DNA of 64,000 nt from Gossypium raimondii (GCF_025698545.1 NC_068573.1:6453001-6517000); one strand, 5' to 3'; positions 1-12,269 are shown, counted from the stretch's first letter. The notes: generated by a model from the sequence alone, not told the origin. Numbers and translations: made by a program.

Positions 1-470
1 AATTTAGAGACTAAACTGAATAAAATGAAAAATATGCATGAATTGATAATTTGTTGTGAATTGGCTAGAAATTTATATTGATATATGTTTTATGATCGTA
101 TGTAGCTAACATCGATGGTTGATTGAATTGAACTACTACGCTTATGATTGAATAAAATGAGAAATGATATGAATTATCTTGAAATGTGATGTAATGACTT
201 GAAAGTTAGTGGTGTCAAAAAATTACGGTTTCGAGATCCCATTTCTGTAAATTGAGACCATAAATATTCCTATCTAATATTTATAGAGTTAGTTTTTAAT
301 TAAATTGTAAAAATGGTAAAAGTTCAATTACCAACTAATCTTTAATTTAATTTTTCAAATTAATTAAATTTGTTTTAATTAACTTGATTTACTTTGGTAA
401 AAGATTTGATCTCCAAAGTCTTAATTCTTGTTCTTGATCTTGCGATGTATCAAGGCATTCAACAACCATC
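1..470. repeat. Ty3/gypsy LTR remnants
   Basis: No gene is seen. Bases 1-200 carry the phrase 'gactaaactgaataaaatg', which recurs near 20.8 kb and 49.15 kb inside better-preserved gypsy LTRs. Bases about 205-300 (tacggtttcgagatccc, then an AT-rich run with 'taatatttatagagtt') match the starts of the LTRs at 19997 and 48009. I read this as two overlapping fragments of the same broad LTR class, with no clear ends inside the window. Confidence 0.5.
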
Positions 471-1080
471 GACAACAGCCTCCTAAAACCGAGAAATTTG
501 GGTGTACGCTTATACAAAAATTCTAACGTCACCAAAATTTTCCCTTTTTTCCCCACCACAACCTCTAATTGCCCTTGTTGTACCCAACCATATCTCTTTT
601 GCTCACTTGCCGTTGGTTATGACTGCAAAATTTCTATTGCCATGGCGTTCTTAGATTTAAATTAATGTCTTGAGGCTTTTAATTGGCTATCTATTGGTTT
701 TAAATTCGTTCATAGGCCATATTGGTTTTAGCAAATAATTTATATTTGAATTTGAAGTTTTTCCACCCAAAAAGAATCTTTAGAATATATCCTCATAGGT
801 AAGAAATATTTATTTGAATGTAGTAATAGAAAAGGTATCGTTATTCCATTTATAGCAGGAAATCAAGATTTTTAAAGTATTAAATCAAAGTTTTATCATT
901 TTTAGGGAGATCAAAGTATAATTTTACCTTTATTAATTTAAAATTTAAAAATTTTAAAAAACTAAAATAATTTTCTTTTATTTTAGGCCAACCCCTGAAT
1001 TCGCCCCTTGGTTGCATGCATGGCTTGCAGGTAATTTTTGTTAACATTAGCAATCAAAGCCCTCAATATTCTATATATGA
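471..1080. other. AT-rich stretch, nothing recognised
   Basis: There is no long open frame, no recognisable motif and no clear repeat boundary here. The composition is AT-rich and typical of decayed intergenic plant DNA. Confidence 0.4.
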
Positions 1081-1089
1081 GAACGTTAC

Positions 1090-2463
1090 TTCTTAAAAAA
1101 TTATACTTCATGGTGCCTAAGTAGTGGGCACTCCATCAAGCACCAAATGACACAGTAAGTAAACAGAACATAAGGAAGTTGTTTCTGCAGTTCAATTACG
1201 GAGTTTAGCTTAGTGAGAAATATCTACTATCTTCAACACTGATGACAAGTGATCCTAATTTATCACAGACCCCGTGACAATTTTTTTCACCTTTGTACCT
1301 TGAAGACTAGATACTCTCATCATAACACAAAGGTTTTACTATCAAAATGCACTCATACCATAAGGTTCCTCACTTAGAACAAATTAAGTGCTCAAGTCTC
1401 TTTGTAAGTAAACTTATACAAGTCTCTCAATTATATAGAGTTTATTGAGACTTGCTTACAAAAGAATTCTATCACAATCCCTATAAAACAACCACTATAT
1501 AAGCTAAATACAATATAATAATAATGAACAAGATAAATAAGGATTCTTGGCAACTAAGCCGTTAGTGATTTTATCCAATCCTCCTTTCTTGATTCAATGG
1601 ATTAGATTTCATATGTTTGGGGAGTGATATGGAGCGAGACATGGAAATTTTCTTTGATTTTCTTTGAGGGATGATTTGTTTTCTTTAAGGTGTTTTTAAT
1701 GGCCATGGAATGTCTTACAGTGGTTAATGGGGTGGACGTTTTTTGGGTTTTGATGCTTCATTGCTTTGTTGATTTAATTCAGAATTGTTTTATGGTATGA
1801 GTTGGTTTTGATGGTTGGCCAAATGTACTTTTCTAGAAATGTTGTTTAAGAGTTTTGCTTCTTTTGGTTTTTATTGGAAGTTTAAGGCGTATCTTTTGAT
1901 TTGATCTTTGTTTCAGATGTCTTTTGCTTGCTGTTTCTCTTCAGCTGGTTTTTATGGTATCTTTTGGGAGCTTTTCAAGAGTTTTTTATTTGATTTCCAG
2001 TACGGTGGAGAAGTGTCATTTGTGAATGTTCTGTTGCACACACATTTTTTTCCAACATGTTCTTGAGATGCATTCAATCAAGCGGGTGCTTTTGATTACG
2101 AGGGATTGCTTGCATTGATCTATCGTTTTATGTGTCTTGATTTTCTAGGTGTGATCCTTTATCAATCATTCTCCATGGTGTATTTTTGTTTTCTTTGAGG
2201 CATTTGTGCCTATTTTAATAAAATTTTTATTTGTTGAGCAAAATAATGGGTGATCCGATTCGATCCAATCTCCAAAATATGCTTCTTCAAATGATATAAT
2301 CTTCATTGATGGGCTAGATAGTACTCATATACTCAACATAGTCCATATAAATTATTCAATAAATTGCAACACCTTAAATATGAAAACTATCTTCGTACAG
2401 ATTTAGGGTTAGGGGAATGGGCATTCCCTTTAGCACCAAATTGTTAGTTTAATTTTTTCAACA
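1090..2463 (-). repeat. Sirevirus-like copia 3' LTR (relic)
   Basis: On the minus strand a TG-starting terminus (TGTTGAAAAAATTAAAC) begins at 2463, immediately after a purine tract (GAGGGGAGAT). This is the expected 3' LTR start next to a polypurine tract. The motif GGAATGCCCATTCCC at about 2415-2430 recurs in related form at about 1125-1140. A TATA-like 'ctatataagc' lies near 1495. The left boundary is uncertain, and a possible LINE 3' end interrupts the LTR between about 1610 and 2245. Confidence 0.4.
1610..2245 (+). mobile_element. possible LINE 3' end
   Basis: This T- and G-rich stretch has no long frame. It ends in 'ttttaataaaatttttatt' followed by 'gagcaaaataatgg', the way plant L1-type 3' untranslated regions often end (TTTAATAAAATTTTATT then a short A-rich tail). 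No clear target-site duplication was found. Assignment rests only on the 3' tail signature and the contrast with the flanking LTR-like sequence. Confidence 0.25.
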
Positions 2464-4331
2464 ATCTCCCCTCTTGACAATTTGTTGTACGAAACATACA
2501 CAAAGCAGGAAGTTAAATTATCAAGTAACCTCAGCTCCCCCTAAGCATATTCTCATTAACTCAATAAACTTAGAAAATAATTAAGTAAATTAATCATCAA
2601 TGCTTACTGGACTTTGCATCAATAACCAACCAACCATAATTATAACTAAATAAAATAGAGGTGTTCATGGGTCGGGCCGGGCCTAGAAATAATTTCGACC
2701 CGCATCCTAGGCCCGGGCCTAGACAAAAAAAGTGGTGCCTGAGGCCTGGCCCGTTTTCTAAACGGGCCTCTTTTTTTGCCCAAACTCATATTTTGGACCT
2801 ATATTTTTACCCGAACCCTCCCATATTTCGGGCAGGCCGTCGGGCCGGGTCGGGCCGGGCCGCCCGGCCATGAACACCTCTAAAATAAGCTAACCTAGTG
2901 ATGAGGTAATGCATCAAAATAAAACAAATTCATAAGCAGAATCAATTCACCAGTAGTTTAGAATCAATCACTAGCAATATCATCATCAAAATGAAGTCGC
3001 GACAGTAGAAGAAAATAAACTAAAAAATCCAAAAACTGAAAACTTCCTCTCTCAATGCAACAATAGAAATCTCCCCCTTTTGATAGTTCCCCCCTTAAGA
3101 ATATCTTCCAGCATTATCAAGTATCCCTTTTTTTTTTCTCCCCTTTTTGTCCAATAAAATGCCAAACTATTCCTAGCTAGAACAGATCAGAAGATTAGCA
3201 AGTAAGGCTTGTTATATATCATTCATCTTCTTAATTATTTTGGCTTCAGCTCTCAGCCTATCACAATGTCTTTAATAAAATTCGATTAAGGCTCGGATAC
3301 CAAAAATAGCTCTAGCCCTTATACCCTTAGGAATGGAATTGGTGCTTGCGGTAGTGGGCACTTCCTGGGTCAGAAATGCTTCTTCCTACTTAGCTTCTTC
3401 ATATCAAAATTACTCCCCCTCGATTGTAAACCAAGTAGTTCATCTCCCTCTCAATAGTAGCTTCTCAGAATCTTTTTTCCCCTTCAACAACACCCACCAT
3501 ATCCTGACAGTAACAGTTCAAGACCTTACTTAACATTATAAGGCTAAAATCATACCATTCTGTACGTAAAAATACCTATTGAAGCAACTAATTGTTTTAG
3601 TCACAAACGCTTTGCAACAAATTAGCATAAAGTTTCATAACCACTATTCCCAAGAAGTACTATGCGATGATTAGCAAAAATTAATCTCTTCTACAATACT
3701 CATTTTAAGAGCAACGACATACCTCTTGGAACAAGTAGTATCAAGGAAGACTTTTTTCTAGTCTTTTTTGGTTAGAAATCTCACTTCCCACAACTGAGCA
3801 AATCCTCATCTTGCGAGCCTGGGTAAGACTTGAGGGAGAGGGCACTTCCTTAGTGATCTCAACATAAAAAATCAAATTTGGCCTCCTCAGTTTTGGGTAT
3901 AAAACTTTCATCAGCCCATTTTGGCTCGATCTAAGAAGTGTAACAAGCTGATAAACCATGTCTCTGTAGTTTTGTCTAGGTCTACCCCTTGTTTTGACCT
4001 TATCATGCACGCTACTAATTATGTCAGCAATTGAGTGATTCTTTCTAACTTTTATTGAAGGTTCAAATGGCTTATCATCATTTTACTGATCATTAGTTTC
4101 ACCAATAACTTGAAGCTCTTAACTTTCTAATTTTTACTGTTCTTTAGTATTAGCAGTGCCAAGGGGAGTGGGCACTCCTTCAAACACTGAATCAGGATCC
4201 TTCTCTTTACATCATCTCTACACATCTCATGGACTTCAGCATCATCAACCACCACATGGATTGACTCTATAACCCTCTAAGTATGTTTTTTGAACACCCT
4301 ATACATTTATTCATCATTGATTTTTTTCTTG
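2464..4331 (-). mobile_element. Sirevirus-like copia internal region with multiple PPTs (relic)
   Basis: On the minus strand this region contains at least five purine tracts of the AAAAGGGGGAGA type (near 2464-2475, 2535-2545, 3070-3085, 3090-3100, 3130-3150 and 3415-3422). Several such tracts before the 3' LTR are a known hallmark of Sireviruses. A short frame at 3741-4010 includes a stretch like the integrase-RT linker of these elements (VRKNHSIADIISSVHDKV, reading in from just upstream of 4010). The RT/RNase H part is missing, so the copy is internally deleted. A GC-rich MITE (2656-2882) and a whole young copia (4337-9607) are inserted in the relic. Confidence 0.45.
2656..2882. mobile_element. 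GC-rich hAT-type MITE, copy 1
   Basis: This is a 227-bp GC-rich island in AT-rich DNA. It has perfect 15-bp terminal inverted repeats (TAGAGGTGTTCATGG at 2656-2670, its complement at 2868-2882). The flanking 8-mers (aaataaaa / aaataagc) agree at six of eight positions, as for an aged 8-bp hAT target-site duplication. The interior is rich in GGGCCGGGCC. A related element lies at 37055-37383. The open frame across it is a composition artefact. Confidence 0.75.
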
Positions 4332-4336
4332 CTGAG

Positions 4337-4527
4337 TGAAAGAAACGCAGGTAAGCTTGAACACTTTAGAAGAAAACTGTTTACAATTTTAATTGTTTCT
4401 CTTTACTTAGTTCAACACCTAGTCAAATGAATATATTTATAGGAAGCAAATAACTTCCTTGCGTAACAAATTAGATAAACACCTTAACAGACCCTAACTA
4501 CCTCTCTAACCAATACTATCTTTAACA
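4337..4527 (-). repeat. 3' LTR of copia A
   Basis: The 191-bp LTR has TG...CA ends (plus-strand view: TGAAAGAAACGCAGG...TATCTTTAACA). A TATA-like CTATAAATAT lies on the minus strand at 4433-4442. It is the downstream LTR of the element and matches 9417-9607 except for one base. Confidence 0.93.
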
Positions 4528-7500
4528 TGCATCCATCTTCTCCACCGAAACAACCCGAAGAAAATTCCTAAACCGAGTAAAACACGAAACAGATAGTGGT
4601 TTAGTTAAAACATCTGCAACTTGATCGTACGCAGGAACTTCCCCAACCAAAATAGAACCATCTGTAACCTTTTCACGAACAAAAAACAGATCTAACTCCA
4701 CATGTTTGAATTTGGAGTGTAACACAGGATTAGCAGCAACAGCTACTGCACTGGAGCTATCAGACCAGATATTGAGCTGAGTAGGTAACCCAATATGTAA
4801 CTCTTGAAGTGACGAAAGTATCCACAAAACATCACTAGTGAAAGACCAAACTTGATATTCACTTCAAGCTGAGACCTAGATACCACATCTTGTTTCTTCG
4901 AAGACCAAGATACGGGATTAGATCCAAAAAATACACAATATCCTGAAGTATACCGCCGATCATCAAAATCCAACCCCCAGTTTGCATCCGAAAATCCAAC
5001 TAGAGACAAAGAATCAGACCTACGAAAAATAATTCCAAAATCAAGAGTACCAGACAAATATTGCAATATCCTTTTAAGTGCAGCCATATGAACTGTAGTA
5101 GGATTATGCATGAACTGACAAATCCTGTTAACTGCGTATGCAATATCAGGCCTAGTCATGACAACATACTGTAGCGCACCAGCCAAACTTCTGTACTCCG
5201 TTGGATCAGACAAAGGATCACCGTCACTCTTAGAAATATGCGACGAACTAATCATGGACGTATGAACACTCTTGGCATTAGACAAACCACTACGCTTCAA
5301 CATATCTTGAATGTACTTCCTCTTACACAGATGAAGACACCTAGATGAGGACCGGGTAACCTCAATTCCCAAAAAATAATACAAATCACCCATGTCTTTC
5401 AACGAAAATTCATCATTCAACAGCTTCACAAACTAGTCAATGGATGATGGCACATCCCTAGTTATGATTATGTCATCAACGTACACAAAAACATAGATAG
5501 TGCAGTCAGACTGAACTCGAACAAATAAAGATGCATCTGACTTTGAACCAGAAAACCCAACCGTTAGAAGAAAAGCTTTCAACTTTTCAAACCAAGCTCG
5601 TGGAGCCTGACGCAGACCATACAAAGCCTTTTTTAACCGACAGACCAAGGGTCTCCCATTAACGTCAAGCTTAACATAACCAGGAGGTTGTTGCATGAAC
5701 ACCTCACAATCAACATCCCCATTCAAGAAGGCATTGTTGACATCAACCTATTGGAGCAACCATCCTTTAGTAACTGCAACTGACAATATAGCCCTTATAG
5801 TGGCGGGTTTTACAACTGGACTAAACGTCTCTTGAAAATCACAACCTGGGACTTGCGAGCAGCCTTTCGCAACCAGACGTGCTTTATATCGTTCTACCAT
5901 ACCATCTGGGTTTTTCTTGACTTTAAATAACCATTTACAACCAATAACTTTGTGACCAGATGGTAAAGGTACCAATTCCCAAGTACCATTATGAATCAGG
6001 GCATCATACTCAGCTTGAGCAGCAGTTTGCCATTCAGGACTGCAAAGGCCTCCTCAATCGTTGACGGCTCTACAACTTCAACAGCAAGCACTCTAGGTTT
6101 AAAAATACCCGCCTTTGACCTAGTGGTCATGGGATGAATATTCACTTCAGGTGCAAGACTCTCTGGTCCTGTAGGCTCAGATGGAATCGGAACAACTGGT
6201 GTGGGAGACTGATCACCAGACAATGATGGACTATTAGGAGAGGAAATACTGTGAGGGCTAGTATTTGTTGGATCTTCATGTACTCCACTCTGAGGAACCA
6301 ACATCCCATTCGAATATGGACTACTAAGAGAGTTAATATTTGTTAGACCATCATGTACTCCACTTTGAGGAACCAACGCCCCATTCGAATTACTCGGGTA
6401 CGGACACGCAGAACCAGTGCCGGAGTTCTGATGACACGACATATTAGATTTGAGCACAGACAAACAAGCATATATAGTACCCACCTTCTTAGAAGACCGT
6501 GATAAAGACGTCGGAGATAGAAATCGTGATTCATCAAACTCAACATGCCGAGAGACAATGATTTTACCATCAGGCAGAAGGCATTGGTATCCCTTGTGAC
6601 ATGAGCTGTATCCCAAAAACGTGCATGGTTGTGACCGAAATTCTAGCTTGTGACGCTGAAATGGACGCAAAAATGGATAGCAACAACACCCAAAAACACG
6701 TAAATGATCATAAGTAGGATCATGTCCATACAAGACTCTATACGGAGTCTTACCATCCAGTACCGGTGTGGGAAGACGATTTATTAAATGAACTGCACAT
6801 GTGAACGCATATGCCCAAAACTCCATTGAAAGTCCCACTTGAGCTCAAAGTGTGAGTCCCATTTCCACAACGTGTCTATGTTTCCGTTCCGCAACACCAT
6901 TTTGTTCAGAAGTGTGAGGGCACGTAACTCGATGAATAATACCGTGAGAAGCCAGAACTGGAGCGAAGGCTCGATACTCCCCACCCAAGTCACTCTGAAA
7001 CTGTTTGATGGACTTGCCAAATTGATCTGAACTAGTTTCTAAAACTGAATGAAGCAATGCACAGCCTGAGACTTCTGCCGTATTAAGTACACCCAAGTGA
7101 AATGAGAATACATATCGACAAACGAGACATAATACCAATTGGTTCCAGAAGCAACTGAGGCAGGTCCCCATACATCCGAAACAACCAACGAAAATGGATC
7201 AGTGTATTCAGTAGTAGAAACAGGAAATGACAACTTATGAAATTTTCCCTTTTTACAAGGAGTACAAACATCACTTATAGCAACTTTATTCATAGCAACT
7301 TTATTTAACACGATATGACATTTATCAAGAACATCCTTAACAACATTCAACGATGGATGACCAAGACGTTTATGCCATAACAAACACAACTCACTGTCAG
7401 CAGTCCGAGTTGGAATTTCAACTTGAGCAGTAGATAGATGAAACGTAACAGGAACAGACGCATCTGATATGGAAAACTGATATAGCCCATTATGAATACG

Positions 7501-7947
7501 GCCCGTCAGCAAAATCTCCTGTGTCATGCTGTCCTTAATCACACAATAAGTTGAATGAAATTCAAAGAACACACCATTATCAGCTGCAAACTGTGATACT
7601 GACAATAAATTCTTCCGAATAGCCGGAACACACAAAACATTAGATAATCGAAGCACCCTAGAACGAGTAGATATATCACCCTGACCGACAGATGATATCA
7701 TAGCAGGTGTACCATCACCCATTAAAAGAGAGGACTTACCTGAATATGGAACGACATCACGGATTGCTGAATCATCTTGACACACGTGATTACTGGCACC
7801 TGAGTCAGGATACCATAGCTTGTCCAGGAATCGGGGAGTCAGAACCATCCCCACTAACCCCACACTGTGCAGAGTTAATATGCGAACCTGAGATAGACGG
7901 ATCAGAATAATCAGAAGCATGCAAATCTCCCAACCTAGGAAGTCCAA
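4528..7947 (-). pseudogene. copia A pol (protease-integrase-RT-RNase H), broken
   Basis: On the minus strand, aspartic protease (WYPDSGASNHV) comes first. It is followed by the GAG-pre-integrase zinc region (LWHKRLGHPS), the integrase core (SDVWGPAS, then FQSDLGGEYRAF and HTSEQNGVAERKHR), reverse transcriptase (CKWLFKVKKNPDG, ALYGLRQAPRAWFEK, the catalytic YVDD) and RNase H (FSDANWG, then SDSSSAVAVAANP), ending with DVLTKPL. Frame changes occur near 7820 (before protease), 7140, 6045 and 4860. In-frame stops fall near 7100, 6845, 5748 and 5430. Two of the stops are consistent with a glutamine codon CAG becoming TAG. Each domain is easily recognisable, so decay is moderate. Confidence 0.9.
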
Positions 7948-9388
7948 AACACGGATTCAACGCGGAGAAAACACAAGCTCGTGGTTTAGTCCGCCATGAA
8001 ACACCAAAACCATCAACCAGTTTAGATGAATCAAGCTGCACATTATTCGAAACAGGGTTAGCATCCAATAACGAATCATTTAGCCCAATATTACCAGTCG
8101 GACGAACCCCATCACGCGGCCCAAAATTTCCAATAACAGCACTATGAGTTCCTCCACCATTCGGGCCAAGAGTATGTGGCCTATACTCGTGATTTTCAAC
8201 AATAGGCCTAAGCCAACCATCATTCGGGCCAAGAGGTTGTGGCCTATACTCACGACTTTCAATATTTGGCCTGGGCCCACCACCCATCGATCCTGCATAA
8301 GGCGCACTAAAATTATTATATCCATCATCACAATAATTTTGACCAATTTCAAAACTATTTTGACCATATCCATAATAATTTTGACCAGAAGCCACATTAT
8401 TCTGACTAGTGCCACCACCACGTTGACCAAAATTTGAAACTCTAGGCTGCGTATTCGGTGGTGAAGACCAGCCACGATCCCCAGACGCACAAAAATTTTG
8501 CATCGAAAACTGCATCGGAGAAGCCTCGTCACAGTGGTACCGATAGTAGCAGCACTGAGCCACGTGACCGAACCTGGAGCAGATCTGACACTGGAGACGT
8601 GGCCTGAAGTTCCTACCACGGCCACGCACAGTCAAACGACCCCCACGCACCGAACTATCCGAGGCCGGCAACGATGATTCTTCTACCATATTTGCACTGT
8701 ACAAAACTTCCTGATCCGGCGGAACATGACGAGTTTCACATTCAATTAGAGCGTCCACCAGACGCTGAAATGGTAGGGGAGTCGGTGACAACGAAGCAGA
8801 GGACACCACGCCTTCAAATTCGGACGGAAGACCCGCAAGCATGACCGCCGTCCGCTCTGCCACTGATACAGATGTTCCAGACGCTTCTAGATGCGCACAC
8901 AGACTCTTTAGTTTGGCAACATACTCTCGGATCGACAAACTCCCTTTCTTGAAGGAGTGAAGTTCATGACGCAGCCTTTCTTGTCGTAGATCCGTATCGG
9001 TGGCGAACATCGCCAACGCCGTAGTCCACACCTCGGATGCCGATTGCACATTCATAAAAGAGGATATAATGGTCGAGCTTATAGTAGAAAGAAGCCACGA
9101 AGTAATAAGATTGTCCTGTTGTGTAAACACAGATGCCGCCAGATTAAGTACAAGAGCACCGTCCGATGCTTGTACAAATCTCGGCGGCGCAGACACAGAT
9201 CTATCCAGAAAACCAAACAAATCATATTCATTAACAATAAATCGAACCTGTTACTTCCACTGAAGAAACGTCCCTTCATCAAGCTTCACGACCTCATGCC
9301 GAGGAAACGAGTTCACCACCCGATCAGCAGTGAAGACTGAGCCATTCAATTCAACGGAGTCGGAGGCAGCAGAGTTTGTCGTGGCCAT
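7805..9388 (-). pseudogene. copia A gag (capsid/nucleocapsid), one stop
   Basis: The ATG at 9388 lies 28 bases from the LTR and begins an alanine/serine-rich leader. The frame is open except for a TAA at 9251-9253, then runs for about 470 codons to 7805. The UBN2-type gag domain is followed by a CCHC zinc knuckle (CQICSRFGHVAQCC) and repeated N/Y/G-rich segments (about 8140-8440). Gag packages the retrotransposon RNA into cytoplasmic particles. The stop falls where copia gags usually read W-[KQ]-Q-Q, suggesting a CAA to TAA change. Confidence 0.85.
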
Positions 9389-9416
9389 TATCAAGATCTC
9401 CTAGCGACTGATACCA

Positions 9417-9607
9417 TGAAAGAAACGCAGGTAAGCTTGAACACTTTAGAAGAAAACTGTTTACAATTTTAATTGTTTCTCTTTACTTAGTTCAACACCT
9501 AGTCAAATGAATATATTTATAGGAAGCAAATAACTTCCTTGCGTAACAAATTAGCTAAACACCTTAACAGACCCTAACTACCTCTCTAACCAATACTATC
9601 TTTAACA
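9417..9607 (-). repeat. 5' LTR of copia A, with TATA box
   Basis: The upstream 191-bp LTR has a minus-strand TATA-like CTATAAATAT at 9513-9522 that would position element transcription. The primer-binding site (9402-9416 on the minus strand) abuts its left end. Confidence 0.93.
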
Positions 9608-9612
9608 CTGAG

Positions 9613-9876
9613 CCATGTGTTCTTGAATGTTGGTAGAAGCTCTTGCATCAATAGGACTACCAGAAAATGATGGTTTAGCAAAGAAATTATTAACATTCAC
9701 CAAAATGTTGTCAATGATTGAGACATGTATACTCTAACTCAAGATTTCTTGAAAAAGAACATCAATTCTTTGTTTAGGATCGTCAGTATGTTCAGACATC
9801 CATTGACTATTCAACAAGGCATCAATTTTTTCCGTTGCTTGGTGAATAGCTTGTGATCGCCCAACAATTTGTCTCA
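9613..9876 (-). pseudogene. unrecognised relict coding fragment
   Basis: On the minus strand a frame runs leftward from 9876 with a single stop near 9734. It includes IVGRSQAIHQATEKIDALL and continues past the stop to HMAQ at the copia A insertion point. Its low-complexity, helix-like composition and position suggest it belongs to the Sirevirus-like relic interrupted by copia A. I do not recognise the domain. Its right edge is the LTR at 9877. Confidence 0.3.
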
Positions 9877-11946
9877 TGTTAGAAAAAAATTGGTTCGAAA
9901 AAGGTTTTCTTTCACAACGGAGAATTAAAATTTTGAAAATCAAGCTGGTTTCTTGTATTTATAACAATAAACCCTTTATCGAAATTACACATGTGTTTTC
10001 GGCTAGAGAGATCCTTGTCGTTCCTGACTTTCAATCGAACAAGCTTCTTCATTATTATTGTACCACGAATTGCTTCTAGTGTCGGCTTGAGCGAATTCAA
10101 ATTAAACACAAAACCAAAAATAGTTTCTTTAATTTTTCGGTAATAGAAACCGGTAGAATTTTTATTCTGAAAAATTAAAATTTATACTTAGAAAATAAAT
10201 TCTCACTATTTTCGAGCGGAATATTAATATCTCAAAGTTGTTGTATTTAGCCCTACCGGTGCCATCTATTTATAGGGAGAAGAGGTGAAACATTTGTTGA
10301 ATTTTAGAAGTCTATTTCAATAGAAAAACGAACTTATATTCTAACTAGGATTAGGGGGCGACAATCCTAGTTAATTATACTAGGGTTTGTCGTCCCTAGC
10401 ATTAACATGAGAGGATTTTGGGCCTCTCCCATATCAGGTTCAATTACAAGTACTTCTTAGACTTTTAACCCAGTGTTTTATAATTCAATCCAACTCGATA
10501 CTTGTTTTTATTTCCCAAAATAAACATATTAAATTGATTTAAATAAATAAATTTTCTAATTAAATAATTTTCTCAACCCAATTCTAATTCCATTAAAATC
10601 ATGACGACTTTACCGCAAAAAAAATCTATTAGAAAATATATTTAATATTTCTACATTAAACGAATTCATTATGAAAAATTAATTAATTTCTGTGTCTATA
10701 CTCCAATTATTTAATAAATTTATTAAATAATAATTTGGAAAACCATAAAATAATTTTTCAGGTCATTTTCATTTAGAGAAAACCACATTCATTTCCAAAT
10801 GTTTCCCATTTCTCTAACTTTACCATTTCCATTCATTTCTGTTCATTTGATTCAACATGTAATTCATTTATGGTTTCAACAAGCTAGCAAATAGACCGAT
10901 TGGACAGATGCGATTAAGGCTTAAATGATTTATAATTAAGTTTCAGCATTTCGCCTATTAATTATAAACTCATTTGTTCACGAAGTCATTCCACTATAGT
11001 ATTGTGACTAAGCTCTCCCCAACGACATACCATTATAAAAGCAACTTGATCAATGCTCGTCTAATGGCCTTGTCATAAGTGTATTACCCTTATAGGATAT
11101 TTTTAATCTCTTTGGGATGATACCCGTTCTCCCAATATTATCCTATTTTATCTCATGGTAACCATTAAATCTTCCTTCATGAAAAGTCAATTACTATCAA
11201 ATAGTAATCAAGTCATTCATCACAAAGACGAACGACTCGTAACCATATTTACTTTTTATCAACTATGCAATGCCAATGAAAGGGTATCATTTACCCATGT
11301 CTCGGGCTATGAATTCCACTGTTGCGAATGACACTATATACTGCAGAAGTCATATACCCAACGCACAAACTTTCGATTCCTTATCTAATTTGAACTCAGT
11401 TTTTTTCTTACATCAAAATATACAGTCACACAAACATAGTCCGCTATCCACTCAGGATTTAGGTATGCCACACTATGAACACCGCAAGTGAATAAATCTA
11501 TAAATGGATTCAAGATCTATTCTCCTTGAGTCCAGTCCGATGTACTGTTAGTCCAATTAGTCATATCTATGTCTCTATCTTCTGGGAGCCATCGGCTACG
11601 ATACCCAAGACAAAGTATCTCCCCAATTGGACTTGATGGATAACACATTAGTCTTTCAATCGGTTTCTTCATTTCGGATTAGACTAAGGACATGTTTAGA
11701 TTCGTCTACTAATATAAGTTGTCTTTCTATATTACGATCCAAACATGTAATACCACTTAGTATTAGTTAAACATTGACAACCGATGAGCAACATTTTCTT
11801 TTATTTTTCTTTGTTTGCAAAAACCATATAAAGATAATTATACAAATTATATTAATGTAATCAATGAATTTGCTTTATTAACTAATCTGTTCAAAAAATT
11901 ACAAGTTTACAAAAAATATACTACACTCAGGGAACTAGGTCCAACA
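9877..11946 (-). repeat. Tat/Ogre-type gypsy LTR, copy 1
   Basis: The 2070-bp LTR reads TGTTGGACCTAG...TTCTAACA on the minus strand. It shares long stretches with the copies at 12701, 18213 and 23728 (for example 'tataggatat' and 'atgaattc' landmarks, and the TATA-like 'catctatttatag' near 10265). Flanking 5-mers differ (tctca / aaaaa). The right flank is gypsy reverse transcriptase, so this may be the 3' LTR of an internally deleted element rather than a solo LTR. Confidence 0.7.
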
Positions 11947-12107
11947 AAAAAGGCATCCATGAAACTCATATATTGGTGGCCTATGAAAGCATCCATCAAT
12001 CGATCTATAGAAAAGAGCGAGACGTTGTCTTTTAGGCAAGCTTTGTTCAGGTTAGTGAAGTCTATGCACAGTCGCCATCGATTTTTGGACTTATGTATCA
12101 TCACCAT
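11947..12107 (-). pseudogene. Tat/Ogre-type gypsy reverse transcriptase fragment
   Basis: The minus-strand frame contains WRLCIDFTNLNKAC, FSIDRLMDAFIGHQYMSFMDAF, the N-terminal part of the RT palm typical of Tat-lineage gypsy elements (W-R-M-C-I-D-F-T-D-L-N-K-A-C-P-K-D in the family). It stops abruptly at the LTR beginning at 11946, so the catalytic YxDD and everything downstream are missing. Confidence 0.8.
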
Positions 12108-12269
12108 ATTGGAAACCCAATCCGAGTACGTGACCTCCCGAACTAATCCCCTAACTAGTAGCTTTTTTTACTTCTCCTCTAATGGTCGTAAATTTTTCGT
12201 GGGAGAATTTTCTCTTCTTTTTCTTCGTTGGTTATGGATCTATCCCCAAGTAGTTCTGATTGACAGATA

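Larger units (their letters stand above)
4332..9612 (-). mobile_element. Ty1/copia retrotransposon A, full length, recent insertion
   Basis: This is a complete LTR retrotransposon on the minus strand. It has two 191-bp LTRs (4337-4527 and 9417-9607) and a perfect 5-bp target-site duplication CTGAG (4332-4336, 9608-9612). A tRNA-Met-type primer-binding site (TGGTATCAGTCGC on the minus strand) directly abuts the right-hand LTR. The order gag, protease, integrase, reverse transcriptase, RNase H places it in Ty1/copia. The LTRs differ at one position (a/c in 'ttag[a/c]taaac'), so insertion was recent. The coding region nevertheless carries several stops and frameshifts, so this copy cannot make its own proteins. 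Confidence 0.95.

Noticed and set aside
2661..2873. 70-codon GC-rich open frame
   Set aside because: It lies wholly inside a MITE with 15-bp terminal inverted repeats; the frame is a product of GC composition.
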